In this document: positions 46,366 to 57,334 of the stretch, piece by piece | Layout: every line of letters begins with the position of its first letter | Numbering within the stretch: position 1 is the first letter of the stretch | Origin: Cerioporus squamosus | Taxonomy: Eukaryota; Basidiomycota; Agaricomycetes; Polyporales; Polyporaceae | Assembly: GCA_022592435.1 (NCBI GenBank) | Contig: JABYQS010000072.1 | Span: 1-64,000 of the forward strand | Direction: 5' to 3' | Length of the DNA: 64,000 nt | The notes under the pieces: model-generated | What the model was told of the DNA's origin: nothing | Database searches by the model: none | The model's input: the letters and a program-made list of their open reading frames with translations, nothing else | Translations under genes and position numbers: made by a program

Positions 46366-47587
46366 TCAACGCTTGACCCAGGTGTACTGCAAGGAGTGCC
46401 AGTGTGAGAACGGGTGTTGCGAGAGAAACGGAAGTGACGTACCGCCTTGCGGGCCTTGGCCCTACCAGTCTTCTTACGCTCAACCATACGAGGATCACGC
46501 TTAAGCAGCTTGGCTGTGGAAGGTCAGATACTGTTAGCTCAAGCACGGTCCCAAGTCTATAACGACGAACCTTTGCGCAGGAGAGGTTCAGAATCTGGTA
46601 CGTGCGCTGCAAGAGCCTTGGCGATCCCCAGGCAAAGCGCACCGCTCTGTCCAGTGCTGCCACCTCCCCGGACGAGAGCGAAGACATTGAAGGCACCGAT
46701 TAGGCCGGCAATGCGGAACGGTCGTACGATACGCTCCCGGTCAGAGACATGGGGGCTGAAGTAGGATACGGTCAGGCTGGTGCACGTGCAAAAGACGGAG
46801 AAGGCACAGACAAGTATTCGGCAAGGGGTATGTTGTTGACGAGGATGTTGGTGGTGGGCACTTTGACAGGAGCAGGGGCAAGAGAGAGAGGACCTTGTGT
46901 AAAGCCTGAGATGCCCGTCGCCGTCGTGGACGCTGGTGTTGCACTTGTTGCAGCTGAAGGCTCGGACGACGACTTAGCCAGCTGGTCCTCCTCTGGTGAC
47001 GGTTGCGCCGCAATGACCCACACACGCGCGGTACTCTCCTTCCTCCGCCCAATCGTGTATGACCGTCCAAACTCATCGAACTTCACCGGCTTCCTCTTCC
47101 CCCGAGCGAGGATGGCCTCCTTGTTATCCCGCTCAAAGATGTCCAGGACGCGCTGAACACGTTCAGCCAGCTCTACGTGACCAGCCACTTCCGCAAGTCG
47201 ACGATAATCATTCAGCTGGTTGAGCTGGGCGAGGAAACGGCGATAGCGAGAAGTGGTGAGGCTGGCATCCATGAGCTCGGCGAGGTCGACCTTGTTCTTC
47301 CATACCGCGCGCAGAGGTGGCAGGTTCTCTCGGGCGAACTTGGGAAGGGGAAGAAGCTGCAACTCCTGCAGAGCGGTGCGAGTGTGTTTGGCAGCATTTT
47401 CGAGAACCAGGAGTTGGTCGTAGTAGTTGGCGCGGCCAGTGTAGAACGTAGGGGACTCCGGTTTTGGTTTCGGAGGAGGAGCCCTACCTCGCTGGAGACC
47501 TTCCAGGGAGGCAGGGGGGACATACGCTGTGGTCGCGTACGCCCTGGAGCGAAGCACACCCCAAGCGGCGTGTCTGGCGATGTTCAT
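46366..47587 (-). CDS. MRPS9: Mitochondrial small-subunit ribosomal protein uS9m (MRPS9)
   Basis: Protein of the mitochondrial 28S/37S ribosomal subunit. The presequence MNIARHAAWGVLRSRAYATT (start 47587) precedes a long fungal N-terminal extension. The S9 core begins YTIGRRKESTARVWVI, contains an Ala/Ser/Thr-rich insertion (about residues 200-235), then TTNILVNNIPLAEYF|PHVSDR and GAFNVFALVRGGGSTGQSGA. The C-terminus is KLLKRDPRMVERKKTGRAKA then RKA|YTWVKR*, the conserved S9 tail that reaches the ribosomal P site in this family. The tail is completed by a last exon of seven codons (TAC to TGA at 46366). The three splice junctions are in phase. Head-to-head with COY1 across 319 bases. Confidence 0.93.
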
Positions 47588-47906
47588 GGCAGAGGCGACT
47601 CACCGCGAGCAGACCAGGGCCAGCTTCGTCCGAGTACGCGTGCTCGCTGTCGAGTACGATGCGCAAGGTCATCGGAGCGCCGAGCTCGACTTTCATTGCC
47701 CGTGGGATCGACTTGCCTTTCTGGCCGACTGCGAGTGTCATAGGCCCTCACAGGCTGGCTCGCGAACCCGAACGTACCTGGACGCACTCTCTGACGTTCT
47801 ACCTCTCTATTTGCTGTCTATATCTCGGAGCAGGTCTCTCGATACTTGCGCACCTCCGCGCCTGCGCACGCCGACTACAACAGGCTGTAACTCGGGAGCT
47901 TCCAAG
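47588..47906. promoter_or_regulatory. Divergent promoter between uS9m and COY1
   Basis: A 319-base spacer holding both promoters and leaders. On the minus strand an ATG at 47741 opens a frame to 47484 that overlaps the uS9m start in another frame. If transcription starts upstream of it, this would act as an overlapping upstream ORF. Confidence 0.4.
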
Positions 47907-50813
47907 ATGGCACAGAACTTCTCTGGTGCTCTGGCGACGTGGAAGGGTATGCAAGGCGTGTACACCGCAGCGGACGAGGCGTTGATGGACGAGCAGATGT
48001 GAACTTCTCCGAACTTCAGGTGCTCCTCGAGAGACAGAGTTCTGAAGTATTGGAGAACCAGAAGGAGAGCTTAGTGGGGCGTAAAGCATTGGCGGAGCGT
48101 ACGAAAGGTATGCTCATGCTCGACTATGTATATCCCAGCGTGGCCTATCAATTCACCTATCATTAAGAGGTGAAGAGAATCCCGGACTCGGACAAGTCGA
48201 AGCTGCCGGGATACAAGGACTTAGTGAAAGGTGCGTCATTGTCGAGTCCTGATGGGTGGTCTACTTACTGAATCCGACCATCCACGTCTTAGCCTACCAA
48301 GCCGAGATTGACAATCTGACGAAACGCTGCAAGTTCGGTGAGAACGCGCTATGTCATGTATTCAGAGTCCTCGCGGAAGTGCCGGATCCGTACCCTCTCC
48401 TGGAGGCTGCTGTGGTACGTCCATTCCTTGACCTTCATAGAACCGTCCACAAACACATAGTCACTGCAGGATCAAGCCATGAAGGCGGCCGAAGTCGGAG
48501 ATCTTGAAGCAGACCTCCGCCGTGCTCGCGAGGAGAATGCGGAGTTGCGCAAACGGCTGAACGAAGTCTCTACTCTTGAGGCTGCGAAGAAGAAGGCGGA
48601 TTTACGCGTGGAACAGCTCGAGCAGAAGGTATGTAGGCTGACCTTCTAGCAAAATGTGGCGTATGTGTTTACCAATGCCGTAGATGGATGACCTCATTCA
48701 AGAGAAGGTCGCGCAGAAGGAGAATGAGCTGAATGCGACATACGACGAGAAGATGAGGAACTATGAAGAGAGGTACGTTACTTGCCGTGTGCACTGCACG
48801 TGCAGGCTCATATGTTAGCTAGGGAGCAAGACCTGCAACGGCAGCTCGCATTGACCAAGAATCAGTTGCGCGACCTTCGCATGTCGCATGAGTCCAACCA
48901 AGCCAAGCTCCTTGATCATAGTCAGCGTCAGGGTATGTCACCATCTTCCATGAGAATGCCAACAAATGCTGACGTATTCCAAAGATCATGAAGTCGTTGC
49001 GAAACTTGCAGAACTTGATATGATGGTGGACGACCTCGAGCATGCTAATAGTCGGGTCGCCACGGTTGAGCGCCGCAACGTACGTAGAGCATTGTGGCTA
49101 TGGTCGAAAGTATCATATTGACACCTTGTGGTTTCCCAGGAACTGCTGCGTGCTGAGATTGAGGCGATCAAGAGCGGACACGAAGGCACAGCCAGGTACT
49201 TACTTCATGGACCCTCGGTCGCGTATTCGCTGTATTCACATCGTACACAAGGATGCAGGAGTACGAGATCAAAATTGCCGACCTTGAATCCGAAACGGAC
49301 CGCCTTTCGCAAGCACTTGAGGCACAGAAGGCGGCAACGGAAGCTGCGCAGGCTGCAGCTGCCAAGAAGGTCGATGAGCTCGGTCGAGAAATCCAGAAGA
49401 AGGCGGCCGAAGTCGATCAGTTGAAGGTTAAGCTCAAGCAGTATTCGGACTATGACGAGATCAAGCGTGAACTTGAGATCATGAAGGCAAGATACGCCGT
49501 ACCGTCCATCTCACGAACCGCACTGAACGCGCTTTCTGCAGGAGGTCGAGTTTGCTGGCCTGGAGGGTGACGATGATGCGGAGGACGACGCAACTCTGAA
49601 CGGAGACGCACTTGGTCTCCACCTGCCTGACGCCAATGCAGCCAAGGCGGATGGCCAGCGCGGCAAGTCTCTCGAATACCTCCTTGCGACGAAGAACAAG
49701 CGTATCCTCGAAGAGCTGACCAAGTTCCGGGTAATGACCATCCTGACCTTTTTCGTGTTTGTAAAGCACTCACTCTCGTCTTGTCGTAGATACTGCACGC
49801 CGAGTTGGAAACTGCGCTACAATCTGTCCAATCTCAACTCGAGGCGACGGAGTCGGAACTAGAGAGGCAGCGTGCTTTGAACGATAAGCTCGAGACAGAC
49901 CTGCTTCAGATGGACCAGCGCCAAACAGAAGGCGGCGTGAATGCTTCCAGCTCCTCTATCGCCAACGGCACGTCTACTCCCATAGACGTCCTGGCGGGGC
50001 TTGACCTGGGGAAGAAGAACACTGTACGTCTCGAAGGCCCACAGCGTGACGTCTTGTACTAACTGGATGTTGGACAGGATACTTCGGCTAGGAGTACACC
50101 TATACCATTTGCGCCCTCTGCGGACACGTCCATTCTTCCCATCGTCACCAGCCAGCGAGATCGGTTTAGGCAACGAAACGCAGAGCTAGAGGAGGTCCGT
50201 GTGCTCCCCGAACGGGTTCTGCATGAATACTCACAATTCCAACGCTAACAGGAACTGCGGAAGCAATTCAATATCATCTCGGAGCTGCGCGCTGAGGTCA
50301 AGAGTCTTCAAGCAGACAACCTGAAGCTGTACGAGAAGGTCCGCTACATGCAGAGCTACCGCGAAGATGCGTCGACACGCCCTTCAACGTTGGATCCTAT
50401 GCCGTCAAGTGCTGCCGGGCGCTCCGACGACATGAGCAAGTACCGCGCGAGATAGTGCGTATAATGACCTATTCCTACCTTCCGCAATCGTACTGATACT
50501 TGCCTCAGCGAGGAAGCCATGAATCCATTCCAAGCCTTCCGTGGGAGGGTACGTACCTGATGCATACGTCTAGGCAATGTGATGCTCATGTGCATGCCTG
50601 CTACAGGAAGCAACTCGGGCTTACGAGTCGCTCAACGTCCTGGAGAGGGGAGTGCTCGTGCTCACACGTGCAATCCTGGGCAACCGAAGGACACGGACTG
50701 CTTTCATTCTCTATGCTATTGCCCTGCATGTGCTGGTCATGTTCACGTTGTACGAGTGTACGTCGTCGTCGGGACCACAGTTGCAGCGGCAAGCGAGCCC
50801 GTATGGTAACTAA
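47907..50813 (+). CDS. COY1: Golgi coiled-coil protein CASP (yeast Coy1 homologue)
   Basis: Golgin anchored by a C-terminal membrane segment and involved in intra-Golgi retrograde transport. Exon 1 is MAQNFSGALATWK (start 47907). It continues D|VNFSELQVLLERQSSEVLE, AYQAEIDNLTKRCKFGENA, then long coiled coil (KAAEVGDLEADLRRAREENA). The diagnostic CASP_C domain reads ILPIVTSQRDRFRQRNAELE, ISELRAEVKSLQADNLKLYE and KVRYMQSYRED, then PFQAFRG. The C-terminal anchor is RRTRTAFILYAIALHVLVMF. The end is SPYGN*. The membrane segment carries the family Tyr and His (FILYAIALHVL). More than ten small exons; those I traced splice in phase. The gene looks complete at about 640-680 residues. Confidence 0.92.
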
Positions 50814-51128
50814 GTATACTACCGATTATATATGTTCATTCATCTGGGACTTCTATTGCATAGCTTATTATATTCTCTTCTTATTCGGAGTAGCTGCTGC
50901 GATACTGGTAGTTCAAGGAGAGAAGGTGGGCTTGGTGAGCTGGATGAGCATGGTGGAAGAGTACCTGATACTATTCTTCATCGACGGTCGGCGCCGACAT
51001 ACCAAGTATATAACCACACAGTGACACCAAGCACCGATCCAGTATCAAGCGACAATACTCATACACCGTGCAAGTGGACGAGAGTACTAGTGTGCAATCT
51101 TCAAGGGAGCAGAACTCACTCCAAAACG

Positions 51129-53704
51129 TCAATCCGTCGCCTCGGTCATCTTGACCCAAAGCCCTCCCTGGCGACGTGGTGGTATGAGCATTCCTCTCAG
51201 ATTCAGAAAGTGAGCGCTTTGCACGTACCTTCGCGTACATGGTCAAATGGCTTCCCATCCACACCCGGTCAGTGCCATCCGAGCCCGGAGAGTCCGTGTA
51301 GCCAGGAGGAACAACAGACTCGGGCGCGACTTCCGGCGTGAACTCGATCGACGAGAATTGCTGGAGTAGACGGACGAGCATGAACGATGTCTCGTTATAA
51401 GCGAACTGCCATCGGCGGGTCAGTTAGCACGATGGCTGGAGTAGCGGGAAACGACGGACGTACCTGCTGACCGAGACAGATGCGGGGTCCTGCGTTGAAC
51501 GGCAGGAAGATGAAAGGGTTCGGCGTGAGATACTTCTGCACGCGCTCGTCGAGGAAGCGGTCGGGGTCGAAGCTCAGAGCTGTGTGATCGTCAGTTGCTA
51601 GCAAATAGTGGTGAGACGCAGGCGGCCGTACCGTCAGGTCCCCATAAATCCTTCCTACGATGCATCATGAAGACAGAGTAGACGACCCTTTGTATCGATC
51701 ACAGCCTCGTTAGCCGTATCACTGCTCCTGCGCGGCAGAGACACTTACTTTGTGCCTGCGGATACGAATAACCCCTTCCCTCCCGCAGTCGTCGCAGGGA
51801 GAACAGTGTCTTTAACGGCGAATCTGGGCAAGGACTATGAAGAACACAGTATATTGAAGGCATGTACGAAGCTCGTACCTGATGTTCACAGGACTGTGCG
51901 CAAGGCGGTATCGTTAGCCATGCTCACGAACGTGCGACACATTGACGTACACGGGCGGGTACAGGCGCAGCGTCTCGTTGATGACGGCACGCAAGAACTT
52001 CATGTTGCGGATGTCATCGTAAGTCGGCCTACGTGTTGGCCCGACAACATTGAGAATCTCCTCCCGGAGACGATTAAATACGTCCTTGTGCTCTGCCAGA
52101 CGATATACAGCAAAGGTTAGCGTGCAAGCAGTGGTATCACGGCCGGCCAAGAGGATATTGAGGGTTTCATCTCGGATGATGTTGTAGTCTGTTAGAGCGC
52201 GTATGAGCGACGAACCACAGCGAGATGCTGGGGCAACGCACCATCTGTGACCTTCAACAGCTGACTCAACAACGTATCCTCATCCGTCACTTTCTCATCC
52301 TGGGCTGCGTTCTTCTTCTGGAGCGCGTCCGTGAGAATCGGAGCGATGAACTTGTCGATCTCGGCCTTCTGAGCCTCGACCTTGTCGTGCCAAAACTCTG
52401 CCAACGGCCATGCCTCTTGGAAACGACCGCGCTTGGAAGAAGCCAGCTGGGCATTGTAGAAGGCCGAAGCAAACTCATCCGCTTCGGGCTTGCTCGTATG
52501 CATGCGGGCGATGTCGGACGTGGGCGGGTACGGAAGGCCTGCGGACAAGGAGCGCACGTCCTTTCCGAATAAGAACTCGGTCGCCGAGTCCAAGGTGAAC
52601 CGCGAGACAAGGTCCTACTAGGCATTCAGTGGTTTCCCGATCAGGTTGTTGGGAACAGACAAACCTGCCAGTCCACAGCGTAACCATCCCGCAAGCGATT
52701 CTTCATTTGCTGCAGAGCGTCAGCGGCGTGCCTGCAGGAGGTTGAGGTTTACGCAAGAGCTAGACGTGATGGAACGTACCTGTCGAACATATCGAAGTGA
52801 CTGATTCTATCTTTGCTGAAGAACGGCCTGGTCATAGACCGATGGAATCTGCAGAGTTGTTGTTCAGTGCCTGACTTCAACACTCACCTCTGTGCTATAC
52901 TCACTTCCACATCTCGTCTGCAAGGGATGCATGAGCTCTGATCAACGGGGACACGACATCACGACATATGCTACTTACCGTCAGCATTGAATACACCGAC
53001 ACCGAGGAGGCTCTTCATTTGGCTGCGGAAGTCAGGACCTGCAACGGTGTCAGTGTTGCGTCACCATCCCAGTTCGAATTCGCTATCAGTCACTTACCCT
53101 TCTGATAGCTCGCAAAGTCCGTCGCAAGAATGGCCTGCAAACACAACGTGCTGTCAACAGTATTGTTCCCATAGAGGCTGGCACATCGCGTAAGTACCTT
53201 GACATGCTCAGGTTCGATTGTAAAGAGCTACAAGATCGTATTCGGCATCGGTATGCGCCTCGACAACAAGGCAGTAAGGTACATACCCTCTTGAGCGCGT
53301 ACAGTTGAAGGATGAAGGTGTTTCCATATTGTTCGCACAACCTGAAGAGGAAGTCACCTATCCGAATACGTAGGGTGAGTATAACCATAACCATCACGCC
53401 CAAGTGGACACATACGTGGGTACCTATCATCCCCGCTAGGCTTGACATCGTCTCTGACGAGGATGGGCATACTCGCGCCCAGTGCCGCGGCAGTCCTCCT
53501 TGCCTTCATGTCAGTCCATACGTTGCGACCAAACAGCCACACCGGGAAAGAGGCCAAAGAAGCCGCAACAAGCAGCCATACAGGCACATCCACACCAGAG
53601 AGCCGGCTGACAGCGTATGCGATTAACAAGGTGACAAGGGGAGGGGCGGAGATGACATGGAGGTTGCGTAGCAGAAAACTCGGGCCCGGTGGCAAAGTCA
53701 GCAT
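51129..53704 (-). CDS. Cytochrome P450, CYP63-like, tandem copy A
   Basis: Microsomal P450 related to the CYP63 family first described from white-rot fungi, where members are linked to oxidation of alkanes, fatty acids and xenobiotics. Start [16 protein letters not shown] (53704), then membrane segments [12 protein letters not shown] and [19 protein letters not shown]. Motifs: I-helix [15 protein letters not shown], ExxR in [15 protein letters not shown] region [12 protein letters not shown] and heme loop [15 protein letters not shown] with the Cys ligand. C-terminus [13 protein letters not shown] 15-base microexon (51879-51893) encodes the join P-V-N-I between ETLRLYPPV and [10 protein letters not shown]. 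All junctions traced are in phase, so the copy looks functional. Differences from copy B are scattered and mostly conservative. Confidence 0.9.
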
Positions 53705-53893
53705 GATGGACTGGAAGTCAAGGGCGGTTTGAAGATGGAAGTCCGTCCCTCCTATTATACTCTGAGCTGGGTGTTGGAATGCGCAGTAGTAGTCAGAAAT
53801 ACTTGCGTAATACGCAGTTCAACCAAAGGCGACTAAAGGCCGGCGGGCGTACTGTATTGCTGTGATCAAAAGGTGGGGTGATCGGCGCTGTGC

Positions 53894-53949
53894 TAACGGC
53901 TTTCCGGATACACATCTTCGGCCCGGAACGAAGTCCGGAAGCTGAAGCG
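53894..53949 (-). promoter_or_regulatory. Conserved upstream block of CYP63-like copy A
   Basis: About 56 bases beginning taacggctttccgg on the plus strand, about 190 bases ahead of the copy A ATG. It matches 56985-57040 at all but a handful of positions, while the sequence around it has diverged more. It contains cggcccgg and a ccgga/tccgg inverted pair, the CGG-type half-sites used by Zn2Cys6 factors. The regulatory role is inferred. Confidence 0.5.
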
Positions 53950-54277
53950 GACGGAAGCCGAGAACGTTTGCGTGCCACTAGGTGCCACTATGTAGTGCCG
54001 TGGTGAACATGTTTTTGGTGTCGAAACCAGACCGCGCGCCTTTGCCCGGGTTTCCAAACAGAGGGCGGAGTCCAAAGAATCCAGACAGAGACACGCATAC
54101 TTATACCGTCTGGTGACTGTCGTAGTGGCGGGTGGCCCGGGGTGGTTCGGCGACATGGCAAATATATAATCCACACAGTAACACTGAGCACCGAACCAAT
54201 ATTGAGCGAGAGTAGTCCTTGCAATTGCAAGACGAAGTTGTACGATATGCAAGGGAGCACAACTCACACAATCAAAA

Positions 54278-56852
54278 TCAATCCGTCGCCTCCGTCATCT
54301 TGACCCACAGACCTCCCTGATAATATGTCAATATGAGCATGGCTCGCAAGGTCAGAGAAATAGAGCCTTGTACGGACCTTCGCAAACATGGTCAGATGGC
54401 TTCCCATCCACACCCGGTCGGTGCCATCCGAACCCGGAGAGTCCGTGTAGCCGGGAGGAACAACAGACTCGGGCGCGACTTCTGGCGTGAACTCGATCGA
54501 GGAGAACTGCTGGAGGAGACGGACGAGCATGAACGACGCCTCGTTGTACGCGAACTGTCATTAGCGAGTCAGTGAGGACACATGCCTTCGCATACAGTAT
54601 GATGAGGTGGGTTCGCGAGGAACGTCGGACATACCTGCTGACCGAGACAGATGCGGGGCCCTGCATTGAACGGAAGGAAGATGAAGGGGTTGGGGGTGAG
54701 GTACTTCTGCACGCGCTCGTCGAGGAAGCGGTCGGGGTCAAAGCTCAGGGCTGTGTGGTCGTCAAGTCACTGACAGGTAGTGAAACGCAGATGGTCGTAC
54801 CGTCAGGTCCCCACAAGTCCTTCCTGCGATGCATCATGAAGACTGAGTAGATGACCCTGTGTATCGTGCCCATTAGCCGTGCCGCACCATTTGCATGGCC
54901 TTAGACCTACTTTGTGCCTGCGGGAACAAAGACGCCCCGGCCTCCCGAGCTCGTGGCAGGGAGCACGGTGTCCTTAACGGCGCATCTGGGGAAGGAGTAT
55001 GAAGAAGACAATACATGGAGGCATATACGGAGCATCGTACCTGGTGTTCATAGGGCTGGACGCATAGTGGGACTGTTAGTATAGCAAAAAGGCTGCGAGA
55101 GTTGTCATCGTACACGGGCGGGTACAGGCGTAGCGTCTCGTTAATGACGGCGCGCAGGTACTTCATGTTGCGGATGTCATCGTACGTGGGCCTGCGAGTA
55201 GGCCCAACGACGTCAAGGATTTCCTCCCGGAGACGCTTCAGGACATCCTTGTGTTCTGCCAGGCGGTATATCGCGAAAGTGAGCGTGCATGCAGTGGTGT
55301 CGCGGCCAGCCAAGAGGATGTTAAGCGTCTCGTCTCGGATGATGTTGTAGTCTGTCGAGTCGCAGACTCCAGATGAGCAACGCATCACAGAGATATGCTC
55401 GGGTATCGCACCATCTGTAACCTTCAACAGCTGACTCAACAATGTATCCTCGTCCGTGACCTTCTCGTCCTGAGATGCGTTCTTGGCCTTCTTCTGCAGG
55501 GCTTCCGTGAGTAGCGGAGCAATGAACTTGTCGATCGTCGCCTTTTGAGCCTGGACCTTGTCGTGCCAGAACTCCGCCAACGGCCATCCGTCCTGGAAAC
55601 GACCGCGCTTGGAGGAGGCGAGCTGGGCGTTCTGGAAGGCCGAGGCGAACTCGTCCGCTTCCGGTTTGCTCACGCGCATGCGCGCCATGTCGGACGTGGG
55701 CGGGTACGGCAGGCCTGCGGACAAGGAGCGGACGTCCTTTCCGAACAAAAACTCAGTCGCCGAATCCAAGGTGAATCGTGAGACAAGATCCTACGAGACG
55801 GTTAGTCGGTTTTCGAGCAGGTACTAGGCTATATCAGACCAACCTGCCAGTCCACAGCGTAACCTTCCCGCAGGCGTGTCTTCATTTGCTGCAGCGCGTC
55901 GGTGGCGTGTCTGTAGGACGTCAGAGACGTCAGAGTTTACTCTGACCAGTAGAGCTTACCTGTCGAACATGTCGAAGTGACTGATCCTGTCCTTGCTGAA
56001 GAATGGCCTGGTCATAGACCGGTGGAACCTGCAGAGTTTCTCAGCACACGAGGTCACTGAGTCCAGTCCTATACTCACTTCCACATCTCGTCTGCATGCG
56101 GTTGCATGAGCTTCGGTTAGCACGACCACCGCAAGTGCGACTCACCGTCAGCATTGAACACGCCGACACCGAGGAGGCTCTTCATTTGGCTGCGGAAACC
56201 AGGTCCTGCAATGGGGTCAGTACTGACCGACAGGGATAGTTCAATGTCAGTCGCTTGCCCTTCTGGTAGCTCGCGAAGTCAGTCGCAAGAATAGCCTTGA
56301 CATGCTCAGGTTCGATCGTGAAGAGCTGCAAAAGTGGGCTCGACATCGGTATGCGCTGCGGCAATAGGGCGATGAGGTACATACCCTCTTGAAGGTGTAC
56401 AATTGAAAGGTGAAGGTATTCCCATATTTCTCGCACAACCTGAAGAGAAAGTCGCCTGTCCAAACATATAGCGTGTTTGAGCCATTTGCATCTCCGTGGC
56501 GAAGTAACCACACTGGATACATACGCGGATATTTCGTCTCCCCGCTAGGTTTGACATCCTTCTTGTTGACGCGGACAGGCAGACTCGCGCCCAGTGCCGC
56601 GGCGGTCCTTCTTGCTTTCAGATCGCTCCATGCGCTGCGGCCTAGAAGAAACACAGGGAAGGACGTCAAACAAGCCGTCACGAGCAGCCAAACCGGCAAG
56701 TGTATGCCGAAGAGACGGTCGGCGGCGTATGCGGTTAAAAATGTGAGTATGGGAGGGGTCGCGAAGACATGGAGGTTGCGTAGTACCCAAGTCGGGCCCG
56801 GTGGCAAAGTCGGCATGATGGACTGGGATGGATAGTCTCGAAATCCGTCCAT
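54278..56852 (-). CDS. Cytochrome P450, CYP63-like, tandem copy B
   Basis: Paralogue of copy A with the same exon plan. Start either [12 protein letters not shown] (56852) or [16 protein letters not shown] (56816); the latter aligns with copy A. Membrane segments [13 protein letters not shown] and [18 protein letters not shown]. Motifs: [17 protein letters not shown] region, [53 protein letters not shown], then [17 protein letters not shown] and [12 protein letters not shown] (54278). The 15-base microexon is at 55041-55055 and encodes P-M-N-T in the same place as in copy A. In-phase throughout where traced. Product expected in the ER membrane, needing a P450 reductase; substrate unknown. Confidence 0.9.
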
Positions 56853-56984
56853 GCTGTTATACCCTGAGCTCGGCGTAGGATAGCGAAGTGGGTGTCAGCA
56901 ACATTTGCATACGCAGTTCTTCTGAAGGCAACCAAAGGCCGCGGCTGTGCTCAGAAACGAGGGGCTTTAGAGTCTCGGCGCCGG

Positions 56985-57040
56985 TAACGGCTATCCGGGT
57001 ACACATTTTCGGCCCGGAAGGAAGTCCGGAAGCTGAAGGA
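56985..57040 (-). promoter_or_regulatory. Conserved upstream block of CYP63-like copy B
   Basis: Counterpart of 53894-53949, beginning taacggctatccgg on the plus strand, about 170 bases ahead of MPTLPPG. Shared core: ttcggcccggaa-gaagtccggaa followed by gctgaag. Its retention in both copies suggests common control. Confidence 0.5.
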
Positions 57041-57334
57041 GTGCTGGAGGGGGCGGGAACGATTCATATACGAGCGTATTGAGGTGGACGGACAGCCACG
57101 CAACGAGCCCAAGCCGTGACGCGTGAACATTTGAAGGGAGAACGAGAGTAGGTATGCAGAAATCTAGGATCCCCAATCATCACGAGCGTTCAGTACATAT
57201 ACATATGGCCAGCGAATGGACCGTGTGTATCTTCAAGCGTATAATCATTTCTAAACGAACGACAGGAGAGAGCGACCGACACAGACCCAACGGATCAAAA
57301 TATACAAGATGACTACCTCAACCTCACGTTCACG

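Larger units (their letters stand above)
50995..57040. repeat. Tandem duplication unit containing two CYP63-like genes
   Basis: Two direct copies, period about 3.1 kb: 50995-53949 and 54151-57040. Similarity extends past the coding regions. Downstream of the stops, cgacat...agtatataaccacacag (from 50995) matches cgacatggcaaatatataa (from 54151). Upstream, a block of about 56 bases matches (53894-53949 and 56985-57040). Confidence 0.8.

Noticed and set aside
47484..47741. Minus-strand frame MTLAVGQKGKSIPRAMKVEL upstream of and overlapping the uS9m start
   Set aside because: It has a codon-like look and a possible donor at its end, but no partner exon or family was found. I keep it only as a possible overlapping upstream ORF.
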